Shown here: positions 33,025 through 44,100 of the stretch, piece by piece
How positions within the stretch are numbered: position 1 is the stretch's first letter
Layout: the number at the start of each line of letters is the position of its first letter
NCBI GenBank assembly: GCA_030374805.1
Contig: JARGSG010000208.1
Location: 248,001-312,000 of the forward strand
Length of the DNA: 64,000 bases
DNA from: Gracilaria gracilis
Taxonomy: Eukaryota; Rhodophyta; Florideophyceae; Gracilariales; Gracilariaceae
Direction of reading: 5' to 3'
Notes under the pieces: generated by a model
Told to the model about the DNA's origin: nothing
What the model saw: the letters and a program-made list of their open reading frames with translations, nothing else
Databases searched by the model: none
Position numbers and translations under genes: made by a program

Positions 33025-33900
33025 GTGGTTATCGACAAAGAAGCTAAATCCGACCCAGGTACTCTCAGTCAAGGCAGCCAATTGGAAACGATATGCTTCT
33101 TGAAGCATGATAACTACAAGGTAAACATCACCCTTGGGTTTACTGAAAACAAATTGGTCCCATGCGTATCAGTACTCGATACCGGGGCAGGGCCCAATTT
33201 CGTCAACACGAAATTACTCCCTCAGAAGGCGTTGAGTAGGATACGACCTTGTGCCCTCCGGAACCAATTGGTAGATGCGAACCGACGCCCGCTTGAAGTA
33301 TGCGGTAGCATCGACCTGACGGTGAACGTGGGACAACTTCGGTGCAGGATACGGTTCATTGTCATTAACCAACTGGCTACCGACTGCATCCTAGGAACCA
33401 CCTTTATTGATCAGCACGTGAAAGCTATTCTACCTCGGGCCCGAGCGGTCGTATTCCACAAAGGCCCACGAGTGGCCAGCTTGGGAAGATATGCTCCGAT
33501 TCCATCTGGAGTGGGAGAGAAGCCAACTGCGTCAATATCCAACAACGTCCGACTAGCGAGACCCGTGACCATACCGCGGATGCACCAATTGGTAGTACCA
33601 GTCACCTGCCCGCGACCAGGCTTGTTGTCATTGCAAACCCACTCAAGGATATTGGAGAGACATATGACCATGATGGCCAACGGGATAGTGGATAACGTCC
33701 CCACCATACCATTTCAGGTCTATCTCAGTAATTTCAGCGACCACCCGGTTAAACTCCCAAAGAACACCGTCGTCGGATTAGCTCTTCCCGCTCCAGGCGC
33801 CCTTTTCCTGCTTACACCAGGTGCTACATCACCTGGCACGAACGAGGGCGTCGACGCTAAGGAGGGGGGGGGCGAGTTCGGAACGCCAACGAGGAGATAA
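33025..33900 (+). CDS. Element C retropepsin
   Basis: A 291-codon open frame, with a frame different from both gag and pol of this element. The active site is SVLDTGAGPNFVNTKLLP (near 33170-33225), followed by CGSIDLTVNVG and FIVINQLATDCILGTTFIDQ, typical of Ty3 proteases. The end contains a G-run (TAAGGAGGGGGGGG, 33858-33871) near which the frame probably shifted relative to RT. The start codon is uncertain because the protein would normally be part of a polyprotein. Confidence 0.8.
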   Translation: MVIDKEAKSDPGTLSQGSQLETICFLKHDNYKVNITLGFTENKLVPCVSVLDTGAGPNFVNTKLLPQKALSRIRPCALRNQLVDANRRPLEVCGSIDLTVNVGQLRCRIRFIVINQLATDCILGTTFIDQHVKAILPRARAVVFHKGPRVASLGRYAPIPSGVGEKPTASISNNVRLARPVTIPRMHQLVVPVTCPRPGLLSLQTHSRILERHMTMMANGIVDNVPTIPFQVYLSNFSDHPVKLPKNTVVGLALPAPGALFLLTPGATSPGTNEGVDAKEGGGEFGTPTRR

Positions 33901-33952
33901 CTATAAGAAGTCAGAAAACCGAAAGGAACTAGCGAAAGCCCAAGAATAATCT

Positions 33953-36900
33953 ATGGAGTTGGATAAGGTTACCAGTTGGAGACAGGAAGTGAATATTGGC
34001 CTTGAGGGTGATAAACACAAGGAAAATGTTCTCTCCCTGTTGGAATCATTCGAATCCATGTGGTCAGGTCGCCTTGAGGTGATTAAGGCCACGAAACATC
34101 GTATCGACTTGGTGCCAGGTGCCAAGCCGATACCCCAACAACCATACCGAGCGGGTCCAAAAGCCCGAGAGGTTGAGCTCATGGAGGTCAATAGAATGCT
34201 CCGTGAGGGAGTCATCGAGCCAGCCTATGCCGAATGGGCAAGCCCGATGGTTCTAGTCCAGAAAAGAGGAGACACCAGAGTGAGGTTCTGTGTAGACTAC
34301 AGAAGATTGAATGCCGTAACGGTAAGGGACTCTTACCCAATTCCTAGAATGAACGAATGCATCGATTCCCTTGGGGATGCGAAGTTCTTTACCACACTGG
34401 ATGCTAATTGTGGGTAATGGCAAGTAGAGATACCCGACGAGGATCGGGACAAAACTGCTTTGACATGCCATGCAGGCCTGTACCGCTTTCTACGAATGCC
34501 GTTTGGGCTACGGAATGCACCCGCCACCTTTCAACGGGCTCTCGATATAATCCTATCTAAGGTGAAGTGGCAGACCGCATTGGTGTATATTGACGACGTT
34601 GTCATATACTCCATAACCATAAAAGAGCACTTCAATCATGTCCGCACCGTCTTGGGGTTTCTCCAACAGGCAGGGGTGACATTGAAGTTACGCAAGTGCG
34701 TGTTTTTTGACCGGAAGGTAGAGTACCTAGGCCACTTGATCAGTCCGGGACGTCTGCAGGTAGCCGAAACGAACGTTCGCGCGGTTCAGGAAGCGAAGAT
34801 GCCTCAAACCCAAACGGACATACGGTCCTTTATCGGCCTATGTAATGACTACAGTCGGTTTATAAAAGGGTTCGCTAAGATAGCAGCACCTTTGAATAAG
34901 AAACTCAAGAAAGGACAACCCAACGAATTTGGCTACCTAGAGGAGGAGGAGATGGAGGCTTTTCGAAAACTGAAAGCTGCCCTACTGTCCCCACCAGTCT
35001 TGGCTCTTCCCAAATCGGGCTACCGGTATACGCTTGACACGGATGCGTCGGCAGCACAAATAGGGTGCTGCCTGATGCAATACCAAGAAGATGGACAGAA
35101 GCGGCCGATAGGATACTGGAGCCGAGCCCTCACTAAGACAGAACAGAACTACATTGTAACGGAGAAGGAATGCCTAGCGGTCGTATGGAGCATGCTAATG
35201 CTTCGCCCCCACCTCTACGGATCAAGATTCACCCTACGGACGGACCACGACGCCTTACGATGGATACTCGGTCTAGCCGACGCCTCCGGACGGCTGGCCA
35301 GATGGAGATTACGCCTATCGGAATTTGAGTATGAGGTGCACTACCGGCTGGGGATGACACATCGAGTGGCTGACGCGTTGTCCCGCTTAAGCACCGACGG
35401 ACTAGAGAGCGCCCCAGTGGAGGATGACATTCCATGCTACGTTATCCAATTGGGCCACAACGAAGCCAGAGCAACAGAAAGGCTAACGGGAACCTTTATA
35501 GAGGAAGGAAGAGATCCCCAGATGGAGACCGGAGAGACTACGATGCCGAGTGGGCACGTACTAACCGTCACGGAAGAAGCGGAGTACTTCCCGATAACCC
35601 GAGAGGAGTTCCTCCGAGAGCAATCGACCGACCGGTACTGCAAATCTCTAGCCGACGGGATGGGACAGAAACAATCCCCATTCGACATCGACCACGAGGG
35701 GTACCTGGTCCGGCGCTCCTCGCTGGATGGGCTCCAAAAGGTAGTACCGGAGTAGCCCCGCCAACGAGTGCTCCAACTGGGCCATATGCCGTGCCTAGCT
35801 GGTCATCCAGGAGGAACGAGGATGTACTACACTTTAAGGAGAGAGTTCTACTGGCCGCTCATGGCCAACGACATCTACACCTATGTGGCTAAGTGCTCTT
35901 CATGTGTTCGAACCCGTGGAGGACTGCGAAAGCATCCTAAATATCTGAAGTTGTTCCCTGCGGCAGGACCGTTGGAATTCGTCGCAATAGACCTGCTAGG
36001 ACCGCTCCCAAAAACACCGAAAGGATTCAAGTATGTAATTGTAATCACCGATCGGTTTACGAAGCTTACGAGATCTATCCCCCTTAAGAGCACCACCTCG
36101 CCGGTGCTGGCCCAAGCCTTTTTGGACCACTGGGTTTATCCCTACGGAGCACCCATGTATCTGCTCACCGACAACGGGTCCAATTTGGCGTCGAAGTTCT
36201 TCGAATCGGTATGCACCATGTTGGGCCTGAAGCACTACTTCACTACGGCCTACCACCCCCAAACCAACGGACAAGTAGAACGCTTCAATAAGACCCTGGT
36301 GGCCCGCCTCCGGCACTACGTAGAGGAACACCAAACCAACTGGGCCGAGTAAGTACAACCGCTGACGTACGCGTATAACCTACAGGTACACCGCTCGACG
36401 GGGACCACTCCATTCGATCTTGTTCTCTCGCGACACCCGTCGGGAATTGTCCTCCAAGCGGGCCCGTCAAACCACAAGGCAACTGGAAGAAAGAGCCCGG
36501 CGCAGGTGAAGAAAGACATCCTGTCTAGACTGCGTCAGGCCCTGAAGGTAGCCTCAGGCAAGTTGACGGAGGCCCAAAGGAGATATAAAAACTTCTATGA
36601 CCAGCAGGTGAAGAGAATTCTCAGAGTATACCCGGGGGACTATGTCTACGTGGACGTGCCACCAAAAGGTGCACGGCCAACTCCTGCGATAGAACAAGAA
36701 AACCAACTGGTGGATGAGAACATATGTTCGAAGTTACTTTCGAAGTCTACCAGTCCATTCAAGGTTTTGCGAAGTAATGACCAGACGGTCACCATCATGG
36801 AAAGAGGGCTAGAGAACACAGTATCCGTCGATAGGATAGTAAAAGCCCCCACTCCCGAACAACGGCAACCGCCCGCGGGTCAACCAACGAGACCACGGGG

Positions 36901-37246
36901 AAGCTCAGCTCCATTCGCGCAACCAACCGGAACTACAGAACCTGTTGGTGATAAAGAAGTCATCGCCGACCCTACAGTGGTTCGAGACGACCACCTGTCT
37001 ACAATGGACGCACCAACTGGGAACAACCAGCCCACGACAGAAGGTGTCATCGATACCATTGTGGGTCACGAACACACCACCAATGGAATCCGGTACCGCG
37101 TCAGATGGTACGGCTGGACAGCCTTTTATGACACGATGGAACGACCTGGCCATATCCCCAACAACTTCCTCCTCAGATATTGGAGGAAGCGGAAGCAAAC
37201 CCCACCACCCGGCTCTCTCAACGCCCCTGTGGAACATCCGCGATAG
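33953..37246 (+). pseudogene. Element C RT, RNase H, integrase and chromodomain
   Basis: One frame throughout with three nonsense codons: TAA 34415-34417 (Tyr expected, DANCG*WQV), TAG 35753-35755 and TAA 36350-36352. RT: VRFCVDYRRLNAVTVRDSYPIPR, MPFGLRNAPATFQRA, LVYIDDVVIY. RNase H with intact catalytic block LDTDASAAQIGC, EKECLAVVW and RTDHDALRWI. Integrase: zinc finger (HMPCLAGHPG ... CSSCVRTRG), VAIDLLGPLPK, LLTDNGSNLAS, TTAYHPQTNGQVERFNK. Chromodomain near 37040-37190 (IDTIVGHEH, IRYRVRWYGWTAF). The linker between integrase and chromodomain is shorter than in B and D. Confidence 0.88.
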
Positions 37247-37370
37247 GAGGGGGGAGGCACTCGTTCTGGAACACTCACTGAACTAACTCACTAGACAGAG
37301 GATTGATGAAGCACAAGCAGTCCACAAAGTTTATCAGAAGGACAAGGAGGATGTTCGTTACGCTAGAGCG

Positions 37371-38690
37371 CTACTGTCCACTGTGGTGGGATCCGCGCCC
37401 GCCACCTGACCCGCCGAACGGCGTACCGTGCCAGGAGCCGTGGCCAGACCCTTGACCCTGACCACGTCCAGCGGATCCTCCGCTAGCCCAACCCCAGCCA
37501 GAACCAGCCGTACCAAGAGAAGGCCCCACCTGTCCAGAAGGGTTCCTAGCAGGGGTCGTCGTCACCATCGGCGCGACACCAGTCGGTTGAGCAGAGGCCC
37601 CTACCGCAGCCAATCCGGATGAAGTAAGGACCTGAAGGGGACGGTTGTAATAGATACGGCGACGCTGAGCAGGGGGCGGAGCCCCCGCCACATCGGGACT
37701 ACCAAGAGGCCCGAAGGATGTCGATCGGGTGGGAGCAGTGGCCAAGCCTTGCGGGACAGCCCCGCCATGTCCGCCCGGTTGACTAGACCCAAAGGGAAGC
37801 TGACCGTGGGGAGGCTGGCCAAGAGGAGCAGCAAAAGCTGGAGGCGCCTGCAAATTCGGAGCCACGGAGGAGCCACTGTTGTCCACCAATTGGGATAGGG
37901 AGCCGACCTGGTTGGAGACCAAAAGGTACATGCTCTGCTGAAACTGGTCGCGGAACCTCCGAATGGCTTCTTTCTGGTTCGAATGTTTGACCAATGTGGG
38001 GAGATAGCTCGTGAGCGTGTCAATAGCCTGAACGGCAGTTGGAGGACCAGGGCGGTTTAGGTGATATAGGCACGCCTGGTTCAGGCGGTGCAAAGCCTCC
38101 TCAATGGCCGTGAGATGCGCGTCGTCGCGGGGAACCATTGGAGCCGACACGGGAACCGACCGGAACGGACCAGCCACGTTTACGCCAACGGGAGTCACTG
38201 GAGCTCCACGAGCCACAGGGGGCTGAACCGTTGTCAGAGGACTCGGATCCACCGGAACGGTAGAGGGTACCGCCGGGGATTCTGACTGAGTCGGCACCAC
38301 CATGGGCCCCTCGTCACCAGAACCATCTGGGCCATCATCTGCCAAATGGTTAGCAAGGACATGCGAGTTCTCCTCCACAACTTCCAGATCCTTAGCGCTC
38401 CAAACGGCCCAAGCTTGGTTAGGACCCCAATTGTAATTCACCGCGGTATCCAAAAGGGCATTCAGTTCATCAGCCGTGCATGGAGTCTCGAGTACCAGGT
38501 GAGCCACGGTCAGTTCATTACGGATAACGTCGATGGGATGCTTCGGAAGACGGAACACACGACCAACTGGGGACAGAGCATGAGCAGGAAACGTGGGATC
38601 AGAACACCGAGTAGGCCAAGTGACCCCCTCACGAGAGACCTGTAGGGCCAAGATGGCAACCAGGTCGGCAAACTCGGCGATTGCAACGAG
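37371..38690 (-). CDS. Element C antisense ORF, 5' end replaced by LINE sequence
   Basis: Minus-strand open frame convergent with pol, 125 bp from its stop. The frame continues to 38822, but the part beyond about 38690 is only the complement of LINE reverse-transcriptase sequence. The real part has FRLPKHPIDVIRNELTVAH and a DELNALLDTAVNYNW block that resembles the LPPRVRAGIR / EKVLELLDYIDSIDW region of the B aORF, an acidic Pro/Ser-rich middle, an Ala/Gly/Pro/Gln-rich region and a Gly/Ser/His-rich tail with GRGQGQGSGHGSWHG, suggestive of RNA binding. Homology to the B and D aORFs is my inference from position and pattern. Confidence 0.5.
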   Translation of the reverse strand, partial: LVAIAEFADLVAILALQVSREGVTWPTRCSDPTFPAHALSPVGRVFRLPKHPIDVIRNELTVAHLVLETPCTADELNALLDTAVNYNWGPNQAWAVWSAKDLEVVEENSHVLANHLADDGPDGSGDEGPMVVPTQSESPAVPSTVPVDPSPLTTVQPPVARGAPVTPVGVNVAGPFRSVPVSAPMVPRDDAHLTAIEEALHRLNQACLYHLNRPGPPTAVQAIDTLTSYLPTLVKHSNQKEAIRRFRDQFQQSMYLLVSNQVGSLSQLVDNSGSSVAPNLQAPPAFAAPLGQPPHGQLPFGSSQPGGHGGAVPQGLATAPTRSTSFGPLGSPDVAGAPPPAQRRRIYYNRPLQVLTSSGLAAVGASAQPTGVAPMVTTTPARNPSGQVGPSLGTAGSGWGWASGGSAGRGQGQGSGHGSWHGTPFGGSGGGRGSHHSGQ

Positions 38691-40247
38691 ACTGTCTACT
38701 TTGGTCCCCATTCCCAAACCCGGTTCAAGGGGCCGGTTCCGTCCAATCTCCTTGACACCGGTGATATCAAGGGTGGCCGAGCGAATGGTCAACAGGGTCT
38801 TCATGCAATGGCTTGAACCCAAGTTGCCGCCTCACCAAGCGGGCTTCAGAATGGGCCGCAGCACCGAGGAGCATGTGGCAGCAATATGCGAGAGCATACG
38901 AAACGGCTGGGACATGAAGCAACAAACACTATCAGTCTTCTGCGACTTTTCAAAAGCTTATGACTGCGTCTCCCATCAAAAGCTTTTGACAAAGCTTGGA
39001 AAGCTTGGCTGTCCACCATATCTTTGGCGATGCTCCAAAGCTTTTTGATGGACCGCCGATGGAAATGCCGGTGGGGTTCAAACACAACGGCAGACACGCT
39101 TGTCGCACAGGGTCTGCCACAGGGCGGCACACTGTCACCAGTCTTGTGGGTCGCATACGTGTATGATCTCCCAGAATGCGTGAAGGAAGCAGAGAATGAA
39201 GCCAAAGTGAACCTCTTTGTCGATGATACCGTCATTTGGGTGCAAGACGAAGCAACAAAAGAAGGTCAAGCGAAGCTCCAAAACGCCTTCGACGCACTGT
39301 TTGGGTACTGCCAAGACAACGATATGGTCATGAACCCTACCAAAACAGTAGTCGTCCCCTTCACGACGAGGGCGTGGGGCACAAAGTAAGAGGAGGACTC
39401 CCTCATGGTAGAGGGTCACGAGATTCTTCCCAGCGATTGCGGAAAATTCTTCGGTGTTCTCATGGACTCGAGGCTTAACTTCGCAAAACAGTTGCGAAGC
39501 GTGACCAACAAGTACAAAAAAAGAAACAGGATAATGAAGGCCCTTGCGGGAAGAACGTAGGGGGCAGACTAGAGGACAGTAGAGACGGTGCAGAAAGGGT
39601 TCGCTGAACCAGTCGCGTTTTACGCGTCGGCAACAACGATCCCTAACGCACTAAAAGCCAGCATACAAGGCCTAGAAAGGGCTCGAAATGAAGCGTTGAG
39701 AGTGCAAATCGGATGTGTATCATCCACACCAATTGTTGCTCCGAGAGAACTCGTTCCTATACCCCCTCTACAGTCTGTCGCACGAAGCAAAGGGGCTCTA
39801 CTGTACGAAGAGGCGGTGAGAAACGCCTCCGAAACCCCTCTCCAGCTCGCCTTAAACGCAATAGTGGTACCGAGGATACGGAAAAAATCTCCCAGACTCA
39901 AGCATATGTCAGAAGAGCACCTAGCGACGCTCGGAATCTTGCAAGTTCCACGTTCAACTTTGCCTAAAGAGATCGGTCTTTTGCAACTTTCAGAGGTGAC
40001 CTTCTCATATGCCGCCAGTACCAAAGACGACACAGAAGACCTTCAGCGACGAGCCACAGCGCTGCATATGAAAGGACTCCCCTCTGGAGATGTTGATCTC
40101 TGGTGTGATGGCTCAGTTGGGGAATATGCGCACACCAAAAACAGGCCTCTGAACCCCACGAGAGCAGCTGTGGAATGGAAAGAAGGATGGTACAATGGTT
40201 CGGTTCAATATTTAGAAGGAGGAAGTAATAGCCCCCACGTTGAGAAG
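38690..40247 (+). mobile_element. Non-LTR (LINE) retrotransposon, part 1: RT and RNase H start
   Basis: RT of the I/Ingi-like type. From 38698: TLVPIPKPGSRGRFRPISLT, VISRVAERMVNR, LPPHQAGFRMGRSTEEHVA, VFCDFSKAYDCVSH. A 1-nt frameshift near 39030 follows, then GLPQGGTLSPVLW (near 39110), catalytic LFVDDTVIW (near 39215), LDSRLNFAKQLRSV and NKYKKRNRIMKALAGRT. Stops lie at 39387-39389 (TAA) and 39558-39560 (TAG). The thumb follows, with the beginning of RNase H (DVDLWCDGSVG near 40090). It is 5'-truncated at about 38690 (junction not exact) and interrupted at 40247 by element D. Confidence 0.88.
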
Positions 40248-41096
40248 TGAAGGACAACACTCCTTGGAGGCGATTTGAGGTACTTAGTTAATTTCCGCAT
40301 CATGCGTTAGTAGATATATATGAGCTACACCGCTATTAGCGTGTCGCCTCGCCGAGGTAATTTCCACACATGTACAAGTGGATTGCACGGCTCGAGGCCC
40401 GCTTAGCGGGTGTGACTAGCACACGTGTAGCACGGATATGCCGGAGGCAGTGCACCCAGCATTGCTGTATTTACTCAGATATTTTATAGATTATTTTGCC
40501 CGGCGCACCCACTGTCAGTGGTGCGCCGAGCTCAGTACTTAGAGGGTTGAGCATCGCTCCCCCAAGTAAATTGCCCCTTGCCAAGCAAGGGCTTCTGGCT
40601 CTAACTATCACGCCTTTGCGGACTGTTCACCTCCAAGTGGAGTGACGACCGCGTTGTTCACGTATAGTTACCCACCCTTGTGGCCCTCAGAGTATAACCA
40701 CTATTTGTGTGTCTCGTTCCGACCTATTGTCGTATACTCGCCCCTGTATTGGGTTTGCTTTGTTCTCTCTCTTTTCACCACTCTGGTGGTTTGCTTTCTC
40801 CCCTTTTTGGGCTTGCCTTTTTGCCCTGTTCTCAGTGGCCCGTTTCCAACACCTTGTCGTTGCCGTGCTACTCTCTTTCGAGGACTCATTTCCTGACCGT
40901 GTGAACACGTGGATCTCTACCAACTACTAATCAGCCTAACGCTCCGACGCTTGTCGTGACGGTTTGACCTCGGATTTACACCCGGCTTAGCTGTGTCATT
41001 TCCAGAGTGCTCCGTTCGCTGTGCTGCCCTGTCGAGGGGAAGATTATGAACGTCTTCGTGAGCCTGCGCTTTTCCCGCCAAAGGCGTTGCTCCACA
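40248..41096 (+). repeat. Element D 5' LTR (849 bp)
   Basis: Begins TGAAGGACAACACTCC and ends GTTGCTCCACA. It has a strong near-perfect hairpin (GGCGCACCCACTG / CAGTGGTGCGCC, about 40502-40527) next to GAGCTCAGTACTTAG, and a C/T-rich second half. It differs from 50815-51664 by a few percent by eye, including small indels. Confidence 0.97.
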
Positions 41097-41098
41097 AG

Positions 41099-41117
41099 TG
41101 GTCTCCCGACCTAGAAG
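41099..41117 (+). promoter_or_regulatory. Element D primer-binding site
   Basis: TGGTCTCCCGACCTAGAAG two nt after the LTR end; same primer class as element C. The leader then runs to the gag ATG at 41258. Confidence 0.75.
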
Positions 41118-41257
41118 CTTTTAGTTTTTGTCGGAAGATTCACTCGGGAATTCACTCGTTGCGAGGTTAGTCCTTTTGCCCTTGTCTCAATTTGGAAGTT
41201 CACTGGAAGTCCCAGCCGATTGGCTGTCGATTATCCCGTTGTACGGTTGTTCTGGTC

Positions 41258-43381
41258 ATGACGCTGTCAGATCGTCCGAAGACACGCAGTCAGACTGGAA
41301 GATCGGATCCGCCACTTCCGTCACGGATCCCCACCCGTTCACGGTCCCGGACCGAAAGGATGCCGGCTACTGAAGCTGTGCCGACGACCACTCGACTTCC
41401 GCCCACGTCGTGGATCAACCCTCATCGAGGTGATGGACCGGCTCCTGCCGTTGCTGGTCCCGCTCCTATCGTAGGAGGTACGGTCCTTTCCGTAGCTCCC
41501 ACTCCGGAGGCACCTCTGAGGGCTACTGTCAATGACACCCTCCACTTAACTGTGGAAGAGCAGCTCCGCTCCACGCGGGCTGCCCATGCTACCCTTGCTA
41601 AGTAGTTGTCGTTACTTCGAAAGAAGGTGGATGACACTGCTTTGCAGGACCTTTCTGAGGATCTCCGCGTATTGCGTGGTGATGTCAACTCCCTCTTGGA
41701 AGCTTTCGGAGGACTCGCTAATTTCGTGGAGGACGTGGCTGAGAAGTTTACTCGCCTCCGCGTCCGTCTAGAAACGGTGGAACAAACCGTCCTGGTTGGA
41801 GCCAATCGCACGGCTGAGCCGGTTGCTGTTTCACACCGTGACAAGAAGGTCAGTGGATCCAAAGCACGCAAAAAGCGGAAGAACTACGACTCTGATTCGT
41901 CAGCATCTTCTCTTTCTTCTCGCCGGTCAACCGGGTCTGATTCGTCCGACTCGTCGGTAGAAGAAGCCCCTCGTGAGCGTTCGTCACGCTCAAAGCGGTC
42001 ATCAGCCACCCAAGGTGTGATACGCGCCCGCTCGAAGGGAAGGAAGCACTCTGGATTGAAAGAGTTGAAGCCTACCAATCTGCTCTACAAGAAGCTGTTG
42101 TCATACCGGTATTACCGTCTGGAGGACTCCTCATTGGATAGAACTCCCCGTGGGACGGGAAAGGTCAAAGACTGTATCAAACGGATGCAGCTGTCGCTCC
42201 GTAATCAACTGTTCACAGGCGATGATCCCATCTTGGTGTTGGATTTCCTATCACGCTTTGTAGCGGAAGCCGACATCCTTGGGATGAATGAAGGACAGGC
42301 GTTTGTCGCGCTGCCCTATTTTCTACGCGGACTTGCGGAAGATCAGTACAACTCTGTAAGAGGTTCATCTCGCGCCTCTGAAGGAGGGGTTACGTGCTGG
42401 CCTGAACCAGTTCAGTATTTACTGAGGTCCTATGCGAATGGCACCGCCATCCAGTCGGCTATCCTCGCTCTGAGAGACACCAAACAACGCCCCGGCGAAA
42501 CGGAAACCGATTACTCGGTGCGCCTGAATAAGGCCTTCCACCGATGTGGCAATGTTTATTCCGCTCAGGAGCGTTGTACCATGTTTGTTGATGGACTAGA
42601 CCCGGCCATACGGACCCTAGTGGCCCGTCGCCGTGAAGAAAACCGTAAGACTACGTACTTGGAACTGGTGCAGTATGCACGCGCCGAAGGCGATGCACTA
42701 CGAGCACGGATCCCGGGTACCCGGTTGAAGTCCGCTAAAGCGTTGATGTTGGAATCGGAAACCCCGTCGGCATCAATGCTGGCTGAGGCACACTCCAATA
42801 AGGAGTATGATCAGGTGCACTTTGCCCGTAGCGACGTGCTTTCAATCCCGATGACGGAGCTTCCCTCAACCACGGATGACTCGTTTCAAACGGCTCCGGA
42901 CGACACACTGCTGTATGCAGATTCGAACCGAGTTCGACCGCCTCGACTGTCATATGAGAACGGTGGAACCCGGGCTTCACGGCCTGGCTGGCAAGCTTCC
43001 CGCCCAGCGGTGCGATTCTCGAATACTCGGAACGTCAACGCCATTGTTGGATTGATCTGTCACCTCTGCTATACGTGAGGGCATACTTCTCCGCAGTGCG
43101 TTTTAACCATGCGTGAGTGGGCACAAGTCATTGCCAACTACGAATACCTCTCACCTGAGGAGAAGGCTTCCGTTCCGATGGCATCGTACATCCGCGCGAA
43201 GATGGATATTCCACGCACAATTGCGGCTCCGATTGCCCAGAACATGGTGACCTCTCACCCCCGTACCCCTCTCGAGGGAAATGCAACCGCTACTGCGGAC
43301 GCTTCTGCCACTGGTGTCCAGGCATCAATGGTTCAGAACACTGAGCACACGCCTCAGGCGGAATCTGCTCAGAAAAACTAA
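41258..43381 (+). pseudogene. Element D gag
   Basis: ATG at 41258 (MTLSDRPKTRSQ, equivalent to the B start). One frame runs to TAA 43379-43381, with TAG at 41603-41605 and TGA at 43076-43078; the latter lies inside the zinc knuckle (CHLCYT*GHTSPQC, where B reads through). Order as in B: Pro-rich start, coiled-coil-like (LRKKVDDTALQDLSEDLRVL), Ser/Asp/Arg/Lys-rich stretch, capsid-like domain (QLSLRNQLFTGDDPILVLDF to RCTMFVDGLDPAIRTLVAR), CCHC knuckle. The stops are not shared with B, so they are mutations rather than a readthrough system. Confidence 0.87.
43372..43378 (+). promoter_or_regulatory. Predicted -1 frameshift site, gag/pro of element D
   Basis: Gag codons are CAG AAA AAC TAA; the heptamer G AAA AAC precedes the stop. 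The -1 frame (AAA CTA ATT GTG) is open into protease. The layout (NNG, slippery pair, AAC TAA) is identical to B at 23315. Confidence 0.65.
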
Positions 43382-44094
43382 TTGTGGGAGTCTCCTCTCT
43401 TGGAGAGGCGCCCTCAGAGTTGAGGCTGAAGGCGCCCGAGGCGTCCCTGCCTCGCTCCCAGGTCCGAATCCTCTCGAGGAAACAGGCCGTCGAAGACGTG
43501 AACTCAGAACACCTTGGTGTTCTTCGTCGACCGTGGATACGGGTAAGAAATAACCGGTTCCCGGATAGAGTTATGGTGATGGCCAAACGCAATTACAAGG
43601 TCTATGCCGACCTTGGCCTTTCACCCCAGTTTATGGTGCGTTATCTCACTGTATTAGATACAGGCGCAGGTCCGAACTTCATTGTTGAGACAGCATTGCC
43701 ACCCGCCTTGCGGTCACACATTCGCCGTGGCGACATTCCTGACGTCGCTGACGCGAATAACAACCCGTTGTCAACGGTAGGATACATCGAGTTGGTAATC
43801 CGCTTGGGCTCATGCGTGGTGAAGCTCGACTTTGTCGTTTGTCGGTCACTGGCCGCCCCAGTCACTTTGGGTTGTGACTTTTGCGACCGCTTTGTCGATG
43901 CCATTAGGCCCCGCCAGAGGCGTGTTGAAATGGAAGATGGTTCGTCCGTGCCGATTGTTCGTCGTCCTTTGAGGCATGCCTCCAAGAAGCACGTACCTCT
44001 ACCTGTGGCACAGGAAGCACCACCGAGTTCTCGGGAATCTACGAAGCTTCGTGTTGCCTCCGCGACACGCGTGCCTCCAGAGTCTCAAGTCTAG
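43375..44094 (+). CDS. Element D retropepsin
   Basis: Open from the frameshift site to a TAG at 44092-44094. It carries EHLGVLRRPWIRVRNNRFPD, YLTVLDTGAGPNFIVETALP (active-site DTG near 43660), VIRLGSCVVKLDFVVCRSLA and LGCDFCDRFVDAI, all matching B. The TAG is most simply a CAG-to-TAG change; the frame continues directly into the RT ORF starting at 44101. It would process the Gag-Pol precursor. Confidence 0.87.
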   Translation, partial: KLIVGVSSLGEAPSELRLKAPEASLPRSQVRILSRKQAVEDVNSEHLGVLRRPWIRVRNNRFPDRVMVMAKRNYKVYADLGLSPQFMVRYLTVLDTGAGPNFIVETALPPALRSHIRRGDIPDVADANNNPLSTVGYIELVIRLGSCVVKLDFVVCRSLAAPVTLGCDFCDRFVDAIRPRQRRVEMEDGSSVPIVRRPLRHASKKHVPLPVAQEAPPSSRESTKLRVASATRVPPESQV

Positions 44095-44100
44095 GTACAG

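Larger units (their letters stand above)
30026..38690 (+). mobile_element. Element C: Ty3/gypsy chromodomain retrotransposon, 3' end missing
   Basis: 5' LTR 30026-30533, primer-binding site 30537-30555, gag, protease, RT-RNase H-integrase-chromodomain (to 37246), antisense ORF from 37371 on the minus strand, cut near 38690 by LINE sequence. No 3' LTR or polypurine tract is found in the window. It shares domain layout with B and D but is clearly diverged. Three nonsense codons in pol and frame breaks in gag make it inactive. Confidence 0.87.

Noticed and set aside
38690..38822. N-terminal ~40 residues of the minus-strand frame over the element C antisense ORF
   Set aside because: This part is the exact complement of LINE reverse-transcriptase sequence (VPIPKPG to QWLEPKLPP), so the frame is an accidental fusion.
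41603..44094. Programmed stop readthrough or codon reassignment in gag/pro of element D
   Set aside because: Stops are of all three kinds and at different places in B and D; they look like independent nonsense mutations.
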